NCBI GenBank assembly: GCA_900543915.1
Contig: UQTB01000003.1
Span: 1 to 64,000, forward strand
DNA length: 64,000 nt
From: an uncultured Eubacteriales bacterium
Lineage (GTDB): Bacteria; Bacillota; Clostridia; Christensenellales; Borkfalkiaceae
Direction: 5' to 3'
Part shown: positions 1-8,636 of the stretch, one piece after another
How the letters are laid out: every line of letters begins with the position of its first letter
How positions within the stretch are numbered: position 1 is the stretch's first letter
Position numbers and translations under genes: made by a program
Notes under the pieces: generated by a model
The model's database searches: none
The model's input: only the letters and a program-made list of their open reading frames with translations
Told to the model about the DNA's origin: nothing

Positions 1-339
1 GTGCTGGCGGACGAAAACACGGCTTCCGCGTCCGAGTGCCTGATCGGCGCGATGATGGATTACGGCTCCATGACGGAGGAAACGCTCGTCATCACCAAAA
101 ACGGGGATACGGCGCGCACGTACGGCAAGGGGATCATGCAGACCACGTACGTCAACCCGACGGGCGGCGACGCGCTGAAGCTGACCACCGCCTATATTTA
201 CTGGCCGGTATCTCACACTTCCATTCACGGAACGGGCATCCGCACGGCGGAAGCGAACGAAATCGTCCCCGGCGGGTTCGGCACCGACAGAGAACTTGAC
301 CGCGCAGTCAGCATCATGTGTCGGCAAGATAACGGTTGA
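1..339 (+). CDS. S41 family (carboxyl-terminal processing) peptidase, C-terminal fragment
   Basis: The gene is cut by the left window edge, so only the last 112 codons are seen; the GTG at base 1 is just in frame and need not be the start. The stretch LADENTASASECLIGAM matches the active-site segment of S41 tail-specific proteases, where the serine in the SAS-E context is the nucleophile. Such proteases cut extracytoplasmic proteins at the C-terminus. The last residues show no anchor. The 3' end overlaps the convergent small gene at 314-595 by 26 bases. Confidence 0.75.
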   Translation: MLADENTASASECLIGAMMDYGSMTEETLVITKNGDTARTYGKGIMQTTYVNPTGGDALKLTTAYIYWPVSHTSIHGTGIRTAEANEIVPGGFGTDRELDRAVSIMCRQDNG

Positions 340-595
340 GGGCGTAAACGATATCGCGGTCGGCGACCGCCGCGATGGGCGCGAGCGGATAGGTCGGTTC
401 CTTTGAGAAGTCGAAGGAGCCGGCCTCTTTTTCGCCCGAAAACGCGCTTAAAATGGGCGCCAGCTTTTCAAAATCCAGATTTTTGATCACTTCCTGCAGG
501 TTGAAGTTGTTTTGTTCGAGCAGCGTGAAGAGCTCTTTGAACTGCCCCTGGCTGCCGCCCGTCAGAAAATTGAGAATAAACTGCAAAAATTCCAT
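314..595 (-). CDS. Small uncharacterised protein, 93 aa
   Basis: Not recognised. A good ribosome-binding site (AAGGAGCG) sits just before the ATG on the minus strand, which supports a real gene. The protein starts with a hydrophobic segment (FLQFILNFLTGG) and then a helical part rich in Leu, Asn and Glu. It is divergently arranged with the equally small gene at 676-966, with about 80 bases between the starts for shared promoters. The pair may be functionally linked, but nothing in the sequence names a role. Confidence 0.55.
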   Translation of the reverse strand: MEFLQFILNFLTGGSQGQFKELFTLLEQNNFNLQEVIKNLDFEKLAPILSAFSGEKEAGSFDFSKEPTYPLAPIAAVADRDIVYALNRYLADT

Positions 596-675
596 AAACG
601 CTCCTTTTCGCTCTTTTTCTGTTCCGTTTATTATATGCCGCGCATATTCTGTAATAGACAGTCAAGGAGGAATTT

Positions 676-966
676 ATGGACGATTTCAACAGTTTTGTCA
701 ACCATACGGACCAAAGGGAAGAGGCAAACAATGCGCCGCCCGCCGATCTTTCCCGCCTGATCCGCCAGCTCGCCGGCAAGTACAACGGCGCCAACGAGGC
801 GGAACTCATGCAGGCGATCTACAAAGAGGCGGAAAAGGGCAGAAGAAACGGCACCCTTTCGGATGCCGATCTCGACCGTTTCGGAAATATGCTCGCGCCC
901 ATGCTTGACGACGCGAAGCGCAGAAAGCTCAGGCAGATCATTCAGAAACTGAAAAATATCAGGTAA
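676..966 (+). CDS. Small uncharacterised helical protein, 96 aa
   Basis: Not recognised. The start is preceded by an AAGGAGG ribosome-binding site. The protein is polar, with no signal peptide or membrane span: an acidic N-terminus, a helical middle (ADLSRLIRQLAGKYNGANE) and a basic C-terminal tail (KRRKLRQIIQKLKNIR). It ends one base before the end of the convergent cysteine desulfurase gene. Divergent partner of the gene at 314-595. Confidence 0.6.
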   Translation: MDDFNSFVNHTDQREEANNAPPADLSRLIRQLAGKYNGANEAELMQAIYKEAEKGRRNGTLSDADLDRFGNMLAPMLDDAKRRKLRQIIQKLKNIR

Positions 967-2088
967 TCAGGAGAGCGTCATGCGGCGCACCGCGTTTAAA
1001 AAGACCTTGATCTCTCGCACGGTGTTGTGCGGAGAGAGGCTGACGCGGATGGCGCCCGTGCGTTCGGTTCCCAGAGAGCGGTGCATCAGGGGCGCGCAGT
1101 GCAGCCCGCCGCGCACGGCGATATCAAACCGCTCGGACAGCACTTCCGCACCCTCCTCGGAGGGGAGGTTCAGCAGGTTGAACGCCACGATCCCCGCGGG
1201 GTTCGGTTTGGAGTAGAGGGTGACGGCGGACAGTTCGGACAGCTCTTTCACGATCATCTGCGTATATTCGGTCAGCCGCGCGGAGAATGCCGCGCGGTTT
1301 TCGCTTACGTAATTTGTCCCTTCCGCGAGCGAAGCGATTGCGGGGAGGTTGAGCGTGCCGCTCTCCAGGCGTTCGGGATAAAAGCGGGGCTGTTCGAGAC
1401 TGAGCGACTCCGTCCCCGTGCCGCCCATGGTGAGCGGGCGCACGTCCGCGCCCTCGTTCAGCACCAGCCCGCCGCTTCCCGCGATGCCGTACATGCCCTT
1501 GTGTCCTGCGAACGCGAGCAGGTCGATCCCCATTTCCTTCATGTCGACGGGCAGATGCCCCGCGCTCTGCGCCGCGTCCACCAGAAAGAGGGCGTCGCTT
1601 CCCCTCAGCAGCGCGCCCGTTTCGGCGACCGGCTGAACGGCTCCCGTCACGTTCGAGACGTGATTCATCACTACCATGCAGGTATCCGGGCGCAGCAGTT
1701 TTGCAATCTCTTCCGCCGCGTTATCCCCTGCGGAGACGATGTCCAGCCTGATTTTTCCCTCTTTGGCGAGGAAGAACAGGGGGCGCAGTACGGAATTGTG
1801 TTCGCCGCGCGTGGTGATGACGTGCCCGCCCTCTCGGATGCCGCCGAAAATCGCCGTGTTGAGCGCTTCCGTGCAGTTTTTCGTGAAGATCACCCGCTCG
1901 GGGTACTGTACGCCGAAAAAGCGCGCCACTTCTTTGCGCGCGTTGTAGACGATTTCCGCCCCCGCGACCGAGAGGCGGTGCCCGCTTCTGCCGGGGTTGG
2001 CGGAGAGGTATTTGACGGCCGTCGCCGCCGCTTCCGTGACGGCGGAAGGGTGAAAGCCGTTCGTGGCGGCGTTGTCAAAGTAAATCAT
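967..2088 (-). CDS. Cysteine desulfurase family protein (class V aminotransferase fold)
   Basis: A PLP enzyme expected to remove sulfur (or selenium) from cysteine and pass it on as a persulfide. It begins with the family hallmark YFDNAATN. The PLP lysine is K197 in GHKGMYG, and the persulfide cysteine C331 lies in RGGLHCAP, followed by the RVSLSPHNT end motif. This is the EF2568-like branch (TIGR01977) rather than canonical IscS or SufS. I chose the ATG at 2088, directly before the conserved start and behind a GGGGG-rich site; an upstream ATG at 2112 adds eight residues. It faces away from a DUF3343 gene, a family often found beside this desulfurase branch and proposed to carry S or Se. Confidence 0.9.
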   Translation of the reverse strand: MIYFDNAATNGFHPSAVTEAAATAVKYLSANPGRSGHRLSVAGAEIVYNARKEVARFFGVQYPERVIFTKNCTEALNTAIFGGIREGGHVITTRGEHNSVLRPLFFLAKEGKIRLDIVSAGDNAAEEIAKLLRPDTCMVVMNHVSNVTGAVQPVAETGALLRGSDALFLVDAAQSAGHLPVDMKEMGIDLLAFAGHKGMYGIAGSGGLVLNEGADVRPLTMGGTGTESLSLEQPRFYPERLESGTLNLPAIASLAEGTNYVSENRAAFSARLTEYTQMIVKELSELSAVTLYSKPNPAGIVAFNLLNLPSEEGAEVLSERFDIAVRGGLHCAPLMHRSLGTERTGAIRVSLSPHNTVREIKVFLNAVRRMTLS

Positions 2089-2122
2089 AACATCTTTGCC
2101 CCCTGTTTTCATAGAATAAAGA

Positions 2123-2141
2123 GAGCCCCGTCTATGGGCTC
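2123..2141. promoter_or_regulatory. Inverted repeat between divergent desulfurase and DUF3343 genes
   Basis: GAGCCC at 2123-2128 pairs with GGGCTC at 2136-2141 across a 7-base loop. It lies in the roughly 100-base space between the divergent starts at 2088 and 2191, so it could be an operator or a leader hairpin. No T-run follows, so it is not a terminator. Confidence 0.35.
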
Positions 2142-2190
2142 ATCACCAGTTTATGACGGCGGTGCGTCGGATTATGCAAAGGAGGAAAAA

Positions 2191-2448
2191 ATGGAATATC
2201 TGATCGTATCCTTCCGCTCGCGGGCGGAGACCATGCGGTTTGTGGATATCCTGCGGGGAATGGGGGCAGAAGTCGCCGTGGTCAATACCCCGCGGGAGGC
2301 TTACGTGGGGTGCGGGCTTTCCGCGCGGCTGAATTTTTCGGCGTTCGCCCTCGCAAAGCGCGTGGCGTTCTCGCACGGATTCGAGTCCTTCGCGGGTTTT
2401 TTCAAAGTGACCGAGCGTTACGGCAGGCGCACGGTGCAGAGCATTTAA
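2191..2448 (+). CDS. DUF3343 domain protein, putative Se/S carrier-like
   Basis: An 85-residue cytoplasmic protein. The start is fixed by GGAGGAAAAA directly before ATG. It opens with YLIVSFRSRAETMRFVDIL, the usual DUF3343 start, and has the single cysteine in GCGLSARLNF in the family position. DUF3343 proteins are small ferredoxin-fold-like partners often found with selenium and sulfur enzymes; carrying a chalcogen to the divergent desulfurase pathway is an inference from position. It is followed by a clear terminator. Confidence 0.82.
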   Translation: MEYLIVSFRSRAETMRFVDILRGMGAEVAVVNTPREAYVGCGLSARLNFSAFALAKRVAFSHGFESFAGFFKVTERYGRRTVQSI

Positions 2449-2451
2449 GGG

Positions 2452-2488
2452 AAAAAGAGGGCGTTTAAGCAAAAACCCCTCTTTTTTT
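2452..2488 (+). terminator. Rho-independent terminator after the DUF3343 gene
   Basis: AAAAAGAGGG at 2452-2461 pairs with CCCTCTTTTT at 2477-2486, with a T-run to 2488. Confidence 0.82.
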
Positions 2489-2591
2489 GAGAAAAAATGC
2501 GCGATCGGGGAAAAAATCTGCGGTCATTTTGTAGACGGAGCGTTTCGGTTTGATGTATAATAGAAAAAAATCTCTTATGGAGGAATTGATC

Positions 2592-2750
2592 ATGAAAGAA
2601 TATGTCTGCACAATCTGCGGTTACATTTACGATCCCGCCGTCGGCGATCCGGATAACGGCATCGCGCCCGGAACGCCCTTTGAGGAAATCCCCGAATCCT
2701 GGGTCTGCCCGCTCTGCGGCGTAGGCAAGGAAAATTTCGAGGAGAAATAA
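2592..2750 (+). CDS. Rubredoxin
   Basis: A 52-residue one-iron electron carrier. The iron site is formed by two CxxC knuckles, CTICG near residue 6 and CPLCG near residue 39. The start at 2592 follows GGAGGAATTGATC; an in-frame upstream ATG at 2550 would add an unrelated 14-residue extension and is rejected. The stop is 5 bases before the flavodiiron gene, so the two are one operon: rubredoxin is the usual electron donor to flavodiiron proteins that reduce oxygen or nitric oxide in anaerobes. Confidence 0.95.
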   Translation: MKEYVCTICGYIYDPAVGDPDNGIAPGTPFEEIPESWVCPLCGVGKENFEEK

Positions 2751-2755
2751 GCCCG

Positions 2756-3946
2756 ATGTCTTTTTTGCCTGCGGTAAACGAAGGACTGCTTTACGTCGGC
2801 GCGAGCGATCGGAGAAATCCCTATTTTGAGAACGTCTATCCCATCGGGCGCGGCGCGTCTTTCAACTCGTATTTATATCTGGACGAAAAGACCGCGCTTC
2901 TGGATACCGCGGACGCTTCGGTGACGGAAGCGTTTTTCTCAAACGTCTCCGCCGGGCTCGGCGGGAGGAATTTGGATTATCTGACCGTGCAGCACATGGA
3001 ACCCGACCACGCGGCGAATATCGCGCGCGTAATGGCCGAATATCCGGCATGCACGGTCATCTGCAACGATAAGGTGCGGAAAATGATCTCGAATTTCTTC
3101 GGCGCGCAGGAGGAATCCCGCTTTCACATCGTCAAAGAGGGGGACAAGCTGCCGCTGGGCAAAAGAACGCTTTCCTTCCTCTTCGCGCCCATGGTGCACT
3201 GGCCGGAGGTCATGATGACGTTCGAGGAGCGCGAGGGCGTCCTGTTTTCGGCGGACGCGTTCGGAACGTTCGGCGCGCTGTCCGGCAACCTGTTTGCGGA
3301 CGAGGTGAATTTCGCGGAAGAATGGCTCGCCGAAGCGCGGCGCTATTACACGAACATCGTCGGCAAATACGGCGTGCAGGTGCAGGCGGTGCTGAAAAAG
3401 GCCGCGAACCTCCCGATCCGTACGATCTGCCCCCTGCACGGCCCCGTCTGGCGGAAGGATCTCGGCTTTATCCTGGAGAAATACAACCGCTGGAGTACGT
3501 ATCAGCCCGAAGAAAAGGGCGCGCTCGTCGTGTACGGCTCGGTGTACGGGAATACCGAGCGCGCGGCGAAACTCCTCGCAGAAATGCTGGGAGAACGCGG
3601 CGTTCCCGTCCGCCTGTACGACGTTTCGCGGACGGACGTTTCCTATCTTGTCGCCGAGGCGTTCCGGTTCGACCGCATCGTCCTCGCTTCTTCCACCTAT
3701 AACGGCGGAATCTTCAGCCCCATGGAATACTTTATCACGGAGCTGAAAAAACACAACCTGTCCGGGCGGAAATTCGCCCTGATCGAAAACGGTTCCTGGG
3801 CGCCCGTTGCGGGCAAGCTCATGGCGGCGATGGTCGCAGAACTGAAACAGACCGAAATCGTCGGTGAGACCGTGACGATGCTGTCCGCAGTGAAGCCGGA
3901 GACGGAAGCGGCGCTCGCCGCGCTCGCCCGGATTTTGGCGGAATAA
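2756..3946 (+). CDS. FprA-type flavodiiron protein (oxygen/NO reductase)
   Basis: Cytoplasmic enzyme, 396 residues, the usual length. The N-terminal metallo-beta-lactamase-like domain carries all di-iron ligands: H80-x-E82-x-D84-H85, H148, D167 and H227, within one to two positions of the family numbering. From about residue 255 it has a flavodoxin domain with the FMN phosphate loop VVYGSVYGNTERAAKLL. With rubredoxin immediately upstream it should reduce oxygen to water, or NO to N2O, protecting an anaerobic cell. It ends before a strong terminator, so the operon holds two genes. Confidence 0.94.
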   Translation: MSFLPAVNEGLLYVGASDRRNPYFENVYPIGRGASFNSYLYLDEKTALLDTADASVTEAFFSNVSAGLGGRNLDYLTVQHMEPDHAANIARVMAEYPACTVICNDKVRKMISNFFGAQEESRFHIVKEGDKLPLGKRTLSFLFAPMVHWPEVMMTFEEREGVLFSADAFGTFGALSGNLFADEVNFAEEWLAEARRYYTNIVGKYGVQVQAVLKKAANLPIRTICPLHGPVWRKDLGFILEKYNRWSTYQPEEKGALVVYGSVYGNTERAAKLLAEMLGERGVPVRLYDVSRTDVSYLVAEAFRFDRIVLASSTYNGGIFSPMEYFITELKKHNLSGRKFALIENGSWAPVAGKLMAAMVAELKQTEIVGETVTMLSAVKPETEAALAALARILAE

Positions 3947-3969
3947 CAGGCACCGAAGAGAATGCCGAA

Positions 3970-3995
3970 GGCGCAGCGAAACGCTGCGCCTTTTT
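3970..3995 (+). terminator. Terminator after the flavodiiron gene
   Basis: Perfect 9-bp stem GGCGCAGCG (3970-3978) with CGCTGCGCC (3982-3990), loop AAA, then five T. It also lies just beyond the convergent end of mutM. Confidence 0.88.
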
Positions 3996-4011
3996 CTATG
4001 CGGGGTAGGGG

Positions 4012-4833
4012 TTATCGCTGACAGTGCGGGCAGAACACCGAACTTCTGCCGCCGAGTACGGTTCGCTGCAAAGCGCCGCCGCAAACCGGACAGGCTTCGC
4101 CCGATCTTCCGTAAACCTGTAAAAAGGGCGTATTGCGGTAATCTTTTCCCTTGCTTAAAGCGTAATCTTCAAAGGAGACGGCGTTTTTTTCAATGAAATA
4201 AGCAAGCCGTTCGGGAATCGCCGCCGCTAACCGTTCAAATTGTTCGCCCAAAAGCGCATTGCAGGGCCTGTCGGGGCGGATATGCGCGGCAAACAGGATT
4301 TCGTCCGAATAGATATTTCCGATCCCGGCAACGATGCTTTGATCGAGCAGCATGGACTTGACGGGCTTTTTGCTGTTTTCGCATTTGCTCCGCAGATATG
4401 CCGCGGTGAGCGCGCCGTCAAACGGCTCGACGCCCAGTTTTTCCGCGCCGCTTGTATCGCGCCCGCCTTTCGGGGTAAAATACATTTTCCCCAGGCGGCG
4501 GACGTCTTCGTAGCGGAGTTCGTTTTCGCCGTCCAGAGAAAAAACGATATGCGTATGCTTTTCGGCGGGTGTAAGCCGCGGTTCTACGGTCAGGCAGCCC
4601 GTCATGCGCAGGTGGATGGTCAGAAAGTCGCCGCTTGCAAAGCAAAGGCGCAAAAACTTTCCCCGCCGCGTAAAGTCGGATATGATTTGCCCCCGCATGC
4701 GCTCCGCAAACTGTTCGGGCAGGGGCGAAGCGATGACCTGTACATTATGTAATGCTACGTCTGTGATCTTTTTGTTCAGCAGGTGCGGCGCGAGGACGCG
4801 CCGCACCGTTTCCACTTCGGGCAGTTCGGGCAT
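4012..4833 (-). CDS. mutM: Formamidopyrimidine-DNA glycosylase
   Basis: Removes oxidised purines such as 8-oxoguanine and nicks the abasic site. The sequence starts MPELPEVETVRR with the catalytic Pro2 and Glu3. K59 in RRGKFL is the conserved beta-lyase region lysine. The helix-two-turns-helix part contains LLDQSIVAGIGNIYSDE, and the C-terminal zinc finger reads CPVCG...CPHC. At 273 residues it is full length. Only two bases separate it from the radical SAM gene upstream, so it is the last gene of a minus-strand operon headed by marR. Confidence 0.96.
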   Translation of the reverse strand: MPELPEVETVRRVLAPHLLNKKITDVALHNVQVIASPLPEQFAERMRGQIISDFTRRGKFLRLCFASGDFLTIHLRMTGCLTVEPRLTPAEKHTHIVFSLDGENELRYEDVRRLGKMYFTPKGGRDTSGAEKLGVEPFDGALTAAYLRSKCENSKKPVKSMLLDQSIVAGIGNIYSDEILFAAHIRPDRPCNALLGEQFERLAAAIPERLAYFIEKNAVSFEDYALSKGKDYRNTPFLQVYGRSGEACPVCGGALQRTVLGGRSSVFCPHCQR

Positions 4834-4835
4834 AT

Positions 4836-5708
4836 TTACCTCTTTGCGTTCTTCTTGATTTCGCTGTGATAAAAGTAATTGACGACGACGGGCGGCGCGC
4901 CGAACGGGCGCTTCAATGTATCGTCGTTGGTCACGTATTCCAATCCTGCGGCCTGCGCAAAGTTACGCATTTCCCCGTCCAGCCACTCCCAATATGCGCG
5001 GCGGCTGCGGTTGAAAATGTCCTGATACAGCGGCAGAAGCCGCGGGTATTGTTCCGCGATATATGCCATGATCTGCGCTTTGAAGTTGCCGCGCAGGTTC
5101 AGGTTTTCCAGCCAGATGAGATTGCATCTGTCCTTTGCCCGTTCCACGATCGCTTTTGCGTCGGTAATTTCGGGGAAGATGGGCGAAATAAAGCAGGTGG
5201 TGCGCACGCCCGCGTCGTGAAAGGCTTTCATCGCCGCCAGCCTGCGCTCTATGGAGACGGCGTTGTCCATGTCCGAATGGAATTTTTCGTCCAGCGTATT
5301 GACCGACCACGATACCCGCGCGTCGGGAAATGTCTTGATCAGATCGAGGTCGCGTAACACGAGGTCAGACTTCGTGGCGATGGAAAGTTTTGCCCCGCTG
5401 CCTTTGAGCTGTTCCAGAACGGCGCGGGTGCGCCCGTACTTTTCTTCGCATGGCTGATAAGGGTCCGTTACCGAGCCGACAAAAATTTCCTTGCCCGCGT
5501 ATTTTTCGGGGTGGGAAATCGGCTTCCAGAATTTTACGTCTATAAACGCTCCCCACGGTTCCTCGTGCCCAGTAAAGCGCTTCATAAAGCAGGCATAACA
5601 ATACTTGCAGCCGTGTTCGCACCCCACATAGGGGTTGAGCGAATAATCGCACACGGGCAGGTTGGATTTTGTAATGACGTCTTTAACTTCTATTTCTCGT
5701 ACAATCAT
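4836..5708 (-). CDS. SPL-like radical SAM protein
   Basis: A 290-residue radical S-adenosylmethionine protein of the spore-photoproduct-lyase-like group (COG1533). The 4Fe-4S site is CEHGCKYCYACF (Cys-x3-Cys-x2-Cys) near residue 30. Downstream segments such as VGSVTDPYQPCE and LIWLENLNLRG are typical of this group rather than of true SplB. The reaction is unknown. It sits two bases upstream of mutM and 6 bases after a nitroreductase gene, which suggests a role in a stress or DNA-damage response, but that is only context. Confidence 0.85.
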   Translation of the reverse strand: MIVREIEVKDVITKSNLPVCDYSLNPYVGCEHGCKYCYACFMKRFTGHEEPWGAFIDVKFWKPISHPEKYAGKEIFVGSVTDPYQPCEEKYGRTRAVLEQLKGSGAKLSIATKSDLVLRDLDLIKTFPDARVSWSVNTLDEKFHSDMDNAVSIERRLAAMKAFHDAGVRTTCFISPIFPEITDAKAIVERAKDRCNLIWLENLNLRGNFKAQIMAYIAEQYPRLLPLYQDIFNRSRRAYWEWLDGEMRNFAQAAGLEYVTNDDTLKRPFGAPPVVVNYFYHSEIKKNAKR

Positions 5709-5714
5709 TGTCTG

Positions 5715-6326
5715 TTACCATTTGCCGAAGTGCATTTTGCTTTCGGGGTCAGTGCCGTATTGCTCCAAGACGGGCGCGTCCTCTTTCGGGCAGCCGATGC
5801 CGATAAAGCAGGGCGTCATCCAGCCCTTCGGCACGCCGAGTGTTTCCAGCACGACATCGTGCTCGCGGTTGAGCGGAATGCGCAGCGAATAGCCCAGTCC
5901 TTCATCGATGGTGGCAAGCATGATGTTTTCCGCGACGCACCAGGCCGTGGTGAGCGGGTTGAGCTTGCTCACCCATTCGCCGTTGAGCTTTGCGCAGCGA
6001 AAAAGAGGGACGATGACATAAGGGCAGTCCACAAGCATGGTGAACTGCCGCGGCATGGCGTAGGCATACATCTTTTGCGCGAGATTGAGCTTTTTACCGT
6101 CGTATCGGCTCAAATCAAATTGATCGGCTATGTGTTTGGCATAGGCATAAGCGTTTTCCTTTTCTTCTCTCGTATGCAGGACGATAAACTGCCAGTTCCT
6201 GTAATGGTCCCAAGAGGGCTCCTTCATGCCCGCCGTGAGGATTCGCTTGATCACCTGAAAATCGACCTCTCTGTCCGTCCATTCGCGGCTCGTCTTTCGT
6301 CTGTCGATGACCTCGTAGAATTCCAT
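5715..6326 (-). CDS. Nitroreductase family protein
   Basis: A 203-residue FMN-dependent oxidoreductase. I start it at the ATG at 6326 (MEFYEVIDRRKTSREW), behind GGAGTACGGGAT; the longer open frame upstream is only the overlap with its neighbour. The N-terminal RRKTSREWTD fits the family flavin phosphate motif. AWCVAENIMLATIDEGLGY is the usual second conserved block. It is a divergent paralogue of the gene directly upstream; the pair ends IGIGCPKEDAPV and ILGYAAEGALVP at equivalent points. Substrate unknown. Confidence 0.86.
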   Translation of the reverse strand: MEFYEVIDRRKTSREWTDREVDFQVIKRILTAGMKEPSWDHYRNWQFIVLHTREEKENAYAYAKHIADQFDLSRYDGKKLNLAQKMYAYAMPRQFTMLVDCPYVIVPLFRCAKLNGEWVSKLNPLTTAWCVAENIMLATIDEGLGYSLRIPLNREHDVVLETLGVPKGWMTPCFIGIGCPKEDAPVLEQYGTDPESKMHFGKW

Positions 6327-6345
6327 ATCCCGTACTCCGCGCGCT

Positions 6346-6936
6346 TTACCACTTGTTCCAGCGGACTTTATTCTCCACCGTCGCCTTGACCTGCGAGGGG
6401 ACGAGCGCGCCCTCTGCTGCGTAGCCGAGGATGACCATGGCGGGCAGACAGTAATCGTCGGGAATATGCAAAAAACTCCTGATTTGTTCGGGCTCTTTTT
6501 TGACGGGGATATGCACGACGGAGCCCAACCCTTCGGCGGTCGCCGCAAGCAGCATATTTTCGATCAGTGCCCATGTCGCACCGTAGTCCATCAGCCCGTA
6601 GGCGTTCTCAAAGCCGTATTTCTGTTTGAAATAGGGCAAGATCACGCAGGCGCTCTCCTCGATCATCGTGCGCTGGCGCGGGTAGGCAATCTTGAACATT
6701 TCCTGCTGCGGCGTTTTCGGTTCGTCGATGCGGCAGTAGTAGGGCTTTACGAACTTCGCCACGTCCAGAATGATATGTTTGTCGGTCAGCGCGACGAGTT
6801 CCCACCTTCTCTGGTGGTTGGAGGAGGGCGCTTTCAGACCCGCGTCCAGAATGCGCTCCAAGACTTCGCGCGGGACGGGCTTGTCCTCGAACTGCCGGAT
6901 GCTCCTCCTCTTGTTGATTGTCTCATAAAATTCCAT
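6346..6936 (-). CDS. Nitroreductase family protein
   Basis: A 196-residue FMN enzyme beginning MEFYETINKRRSIRQFEDKPV, a textbook nitroreductase start with the FMN-binding Arg-Arg-Ser. Further motifs are APSSNHQ near residue 36 and ALIENMLLAATAEGLGS near 130. The tandem paralogue follows after 19 bases. It lies 21 bases downstream of the MFS gene, in the MarR-led operon. Together the two enzymes and the pump look like a detoxification set for a quinone-like or nitro-aromatic compound; this is inference. Confidence 0.88.
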   Translation of the reverse strand: MEFYETINKRRSIRQFEDKPVPREVLERILDAGLKAPSSNHQRRWELVALTDKHIILDVAKFVKPYYCRIDEPKTPQQEMFKIAYPRQRTMIEESACVILPYFKQKYGFENAYGLMDYGATWALIENMLLAATAEGLGSVVHIPVKKEPEQIRSFLHIPDDYCLPAMVILGYAAEGALVPSQVKATVENKVRWNKW

Positions 6937-6957
6937 TTTTCTTTTCCTCCTTCCGGT

Positions 6958-8127
6958 TCAGTTTGTAATGCTTTGCCGTCTCTTTTTCCCGCACCGAAAC
7001 GTCAATTCCGTCATGACGATCATCAGCAGGAAGAAGATGAAAATATAGACGGGCAAAATCGAAAAGCTGATTTTGTTTCCGAGCAATCCGAACAGCGGCG
7101 GCATAAACGTGGAGCCGACGTAGGCGCTCGCCATCTGAATGCCGATGATCGCCCCCGAATTTTCCGCGCCGAAATTATACGGCGTGGAATGGATAATGCA
7201 CGGATAAATCGGCCCGCAGCCAAAGCCGATCACGATAAACCCCGCGATCGCGACGCCGCTCGCCGCCGGAATCATCAGCAGAAGGATTCCGAAGGTCAAG
7301 ATCGCGGTGCCTGTAAGAATCAGCTTTCTGTCTCCGAGCTTCTCGGAGACGAAACCGCTCAAAAACCTGCTGACGGTGATGCCGATATAGAACAAGGAAG
7401 CATACTGCGCCGCCTGATCCGCCGATACGCCCTTTACCTCTGCAAAGTAGGTGCTTGCCCAACCCATCGTCGTTGCCTCCGCCGCGCAGTAGGCGAAAAA
7501 CCCGATCAGCAGAAAGGGGACGCCCCTGATCTTCACTGCTGCCGGCAAGCCTATTTTTTTTTGCGTTTCGGCGGCGGCATTCTGATTGACCTTCCAGACG
7601 GGAAGCGTAAGGAGGAGCAGCGCCGCGATGCCGAGCTGTACAAAGCCGACGATGCGATAGCCGTTATGCCACGTGGAAGTTGCCAGCGCGTAGCTCATTA
7701 CAAAGGGGCTGACAATCGTCCCCACGCCCCAAAAGCAGTGCAGCCAGCTCATGTGTTTCGCCTTATAATGCAGCGCCACATAGTTGTTCAGCGCGGCGTC
7801 GATCGCCCCCGCTCCCAGGCCGTAAGGAATTGCAAAGACGATCAGCATCCAAAACTTACCTGAAAAGGAAAATCCGAGCAGAGCGACTGCAGTGAGCAGC
7901 ACGCTGACGGCCGTAACCACGCGCGCGCCGCATTTTCTCGTAAGTGAATCCGAAAACAGGCTGGAAACGATAGTTCCGCCCGAAATGACCATGGAGACGA
8001 TGCCCATGTAGGAGACCGGCACGCCGAGGTCGGCGCGCATCGCGGGCCACCCCGAACCGAGAAGGGAGTCGGGGAGGCCGAGGCTGATAAAAGCGATGTA
8101 GATCAAAGCAAGCAGAAGCGAATACAT
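6958..8127 (-). CDS. MFS transporter
   Basis: A 389-residue membrane protein with about 12 predicted hydrophobic spans. The segment between spans 2 and 3 (SDSLTRKCGARVVTAVS) matches the MFS signature loop. The start MYSLLLALIYIAFISLGLPDSLLGSGWPAM is typical of the FucP-like/FGHS-type branch. It lies 13 bases after marR, so it is the first structural gene of the operon and a likely exporter or importer of the ligand sensed by the regulator. Confidence 0.9.
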   Translation of the reverse strand: MYSLLLALIYIAFISLGLPDSLLGSGWPAMRADLGVPVSYMGIVSMVISGGTIVSSLFSDSLTRKCGARVVTAVSVLLTAVALLGFSFSGKFWMLIVFAIPYGLGAGAIDAALNNYVALHYKAKHMSWLHCFWGVGTIVSPFVMSYALATSTWHNGYRIVGFVQLGIAALLLLTLPVWKVNQNAAAETQKKIGLPAAVKIRGVPFLLIGFFAYCAAEATTMGWASTYFAEVKGVSADQAAQYASLFYIGITVSRFLSGFVSEKLGDRKLILTGTAILTFGILLLMIPAASGVAIAGFIVIGFGCGPIYPCIIHSTPYNFGAENSGAIIGIQMASAYVGSTFMPPLFGLLGNKISFSILPVYIFIFFLLMIVMTELTFRCGKKRRQSITN

Positions 8128-8140
8128 CTTCGTATCTCTG

Positions 8141-8620
8141 TTATCGGCCCGTACGGCCCTTGGGGCGCGCCGCCGGCTCTGAAAATTCCTGTTCCATATT
8201 TTCGGTAAATTCGGCCGTCAGGCGCACTAGCGCGTCCATTTTTTCCGTCCCCAACCGCGCCATGGCGCGGTTTTCCGCCTCGGCGGCGGAGGGAATGATG
8301 CCGCGCGCATAGTCCGTTCCCGCCTTTGTCAGGCGGAGGCGCTTGTTGCGCCGGTCCTCGGCGACTTCCTCCGCCGAAACAAAGCCCTTTTTCAAAAACC
8401 TGCCGGCGATCGCCGCGATCGTCTGCTTGTTGGCGGAGAGTCGGTCGCAGATCTCCTTTTGCGTCTGCCCTTCGGGCGAGAACCACAAAAGATCCAGTAC
8501 GAACAGTTCGTTGACTGTCAGCCGATGCGCTTTCGCGCAGCCGGCATAGACTGCATATTGCCTGTCCCGCAGGCTGCAGTAAGCGTTTACAAATGCGTTG
8601 ACCTCTTGTCCGGCTTCCAT
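8141..8620 (-). CDS. MarR family transcriptional regulator
   Basis: A 159-residue winged-helix DNA-binding protein. The recognition region is GQTQKEICDRLSANKQTIAAIAGRFLKKGFV, and the wing contains AEDRRNKRLRLTKAG. Autoregulation is likely because a perfect 18-bp palindrome covers its own transcription start. It heads the operon MFS, two nitroreductases, radical SAM protein, mutM. Confidence 0.9.
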   Translation of the reverse strand: MEAGQEVNAFVNAYCSLRDRQYAVYAGCAKAHRLTVNELFVLDLLWFSPEGQTQKEICDRLSANKQTIAAIAGRFLKKGFVSAEEVAEDRRNKRLRLTKAGTDYARGIIPSAAEAENRAMARLGTEKMDALVRLTAEFTENMEQEFSEPAARPKGRTGR

Positions 8621-8636
8621 AATTTCTGCACCTTAA

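Noticed and set aside
1027..2448. A 473-codon open frame antisense to the desulfurase
   Set aside because: Only its last 85 codons are real (the DUF3343 gene from 2191, with its own ribosome site). The rest is a shadow of the minus-strand gene.
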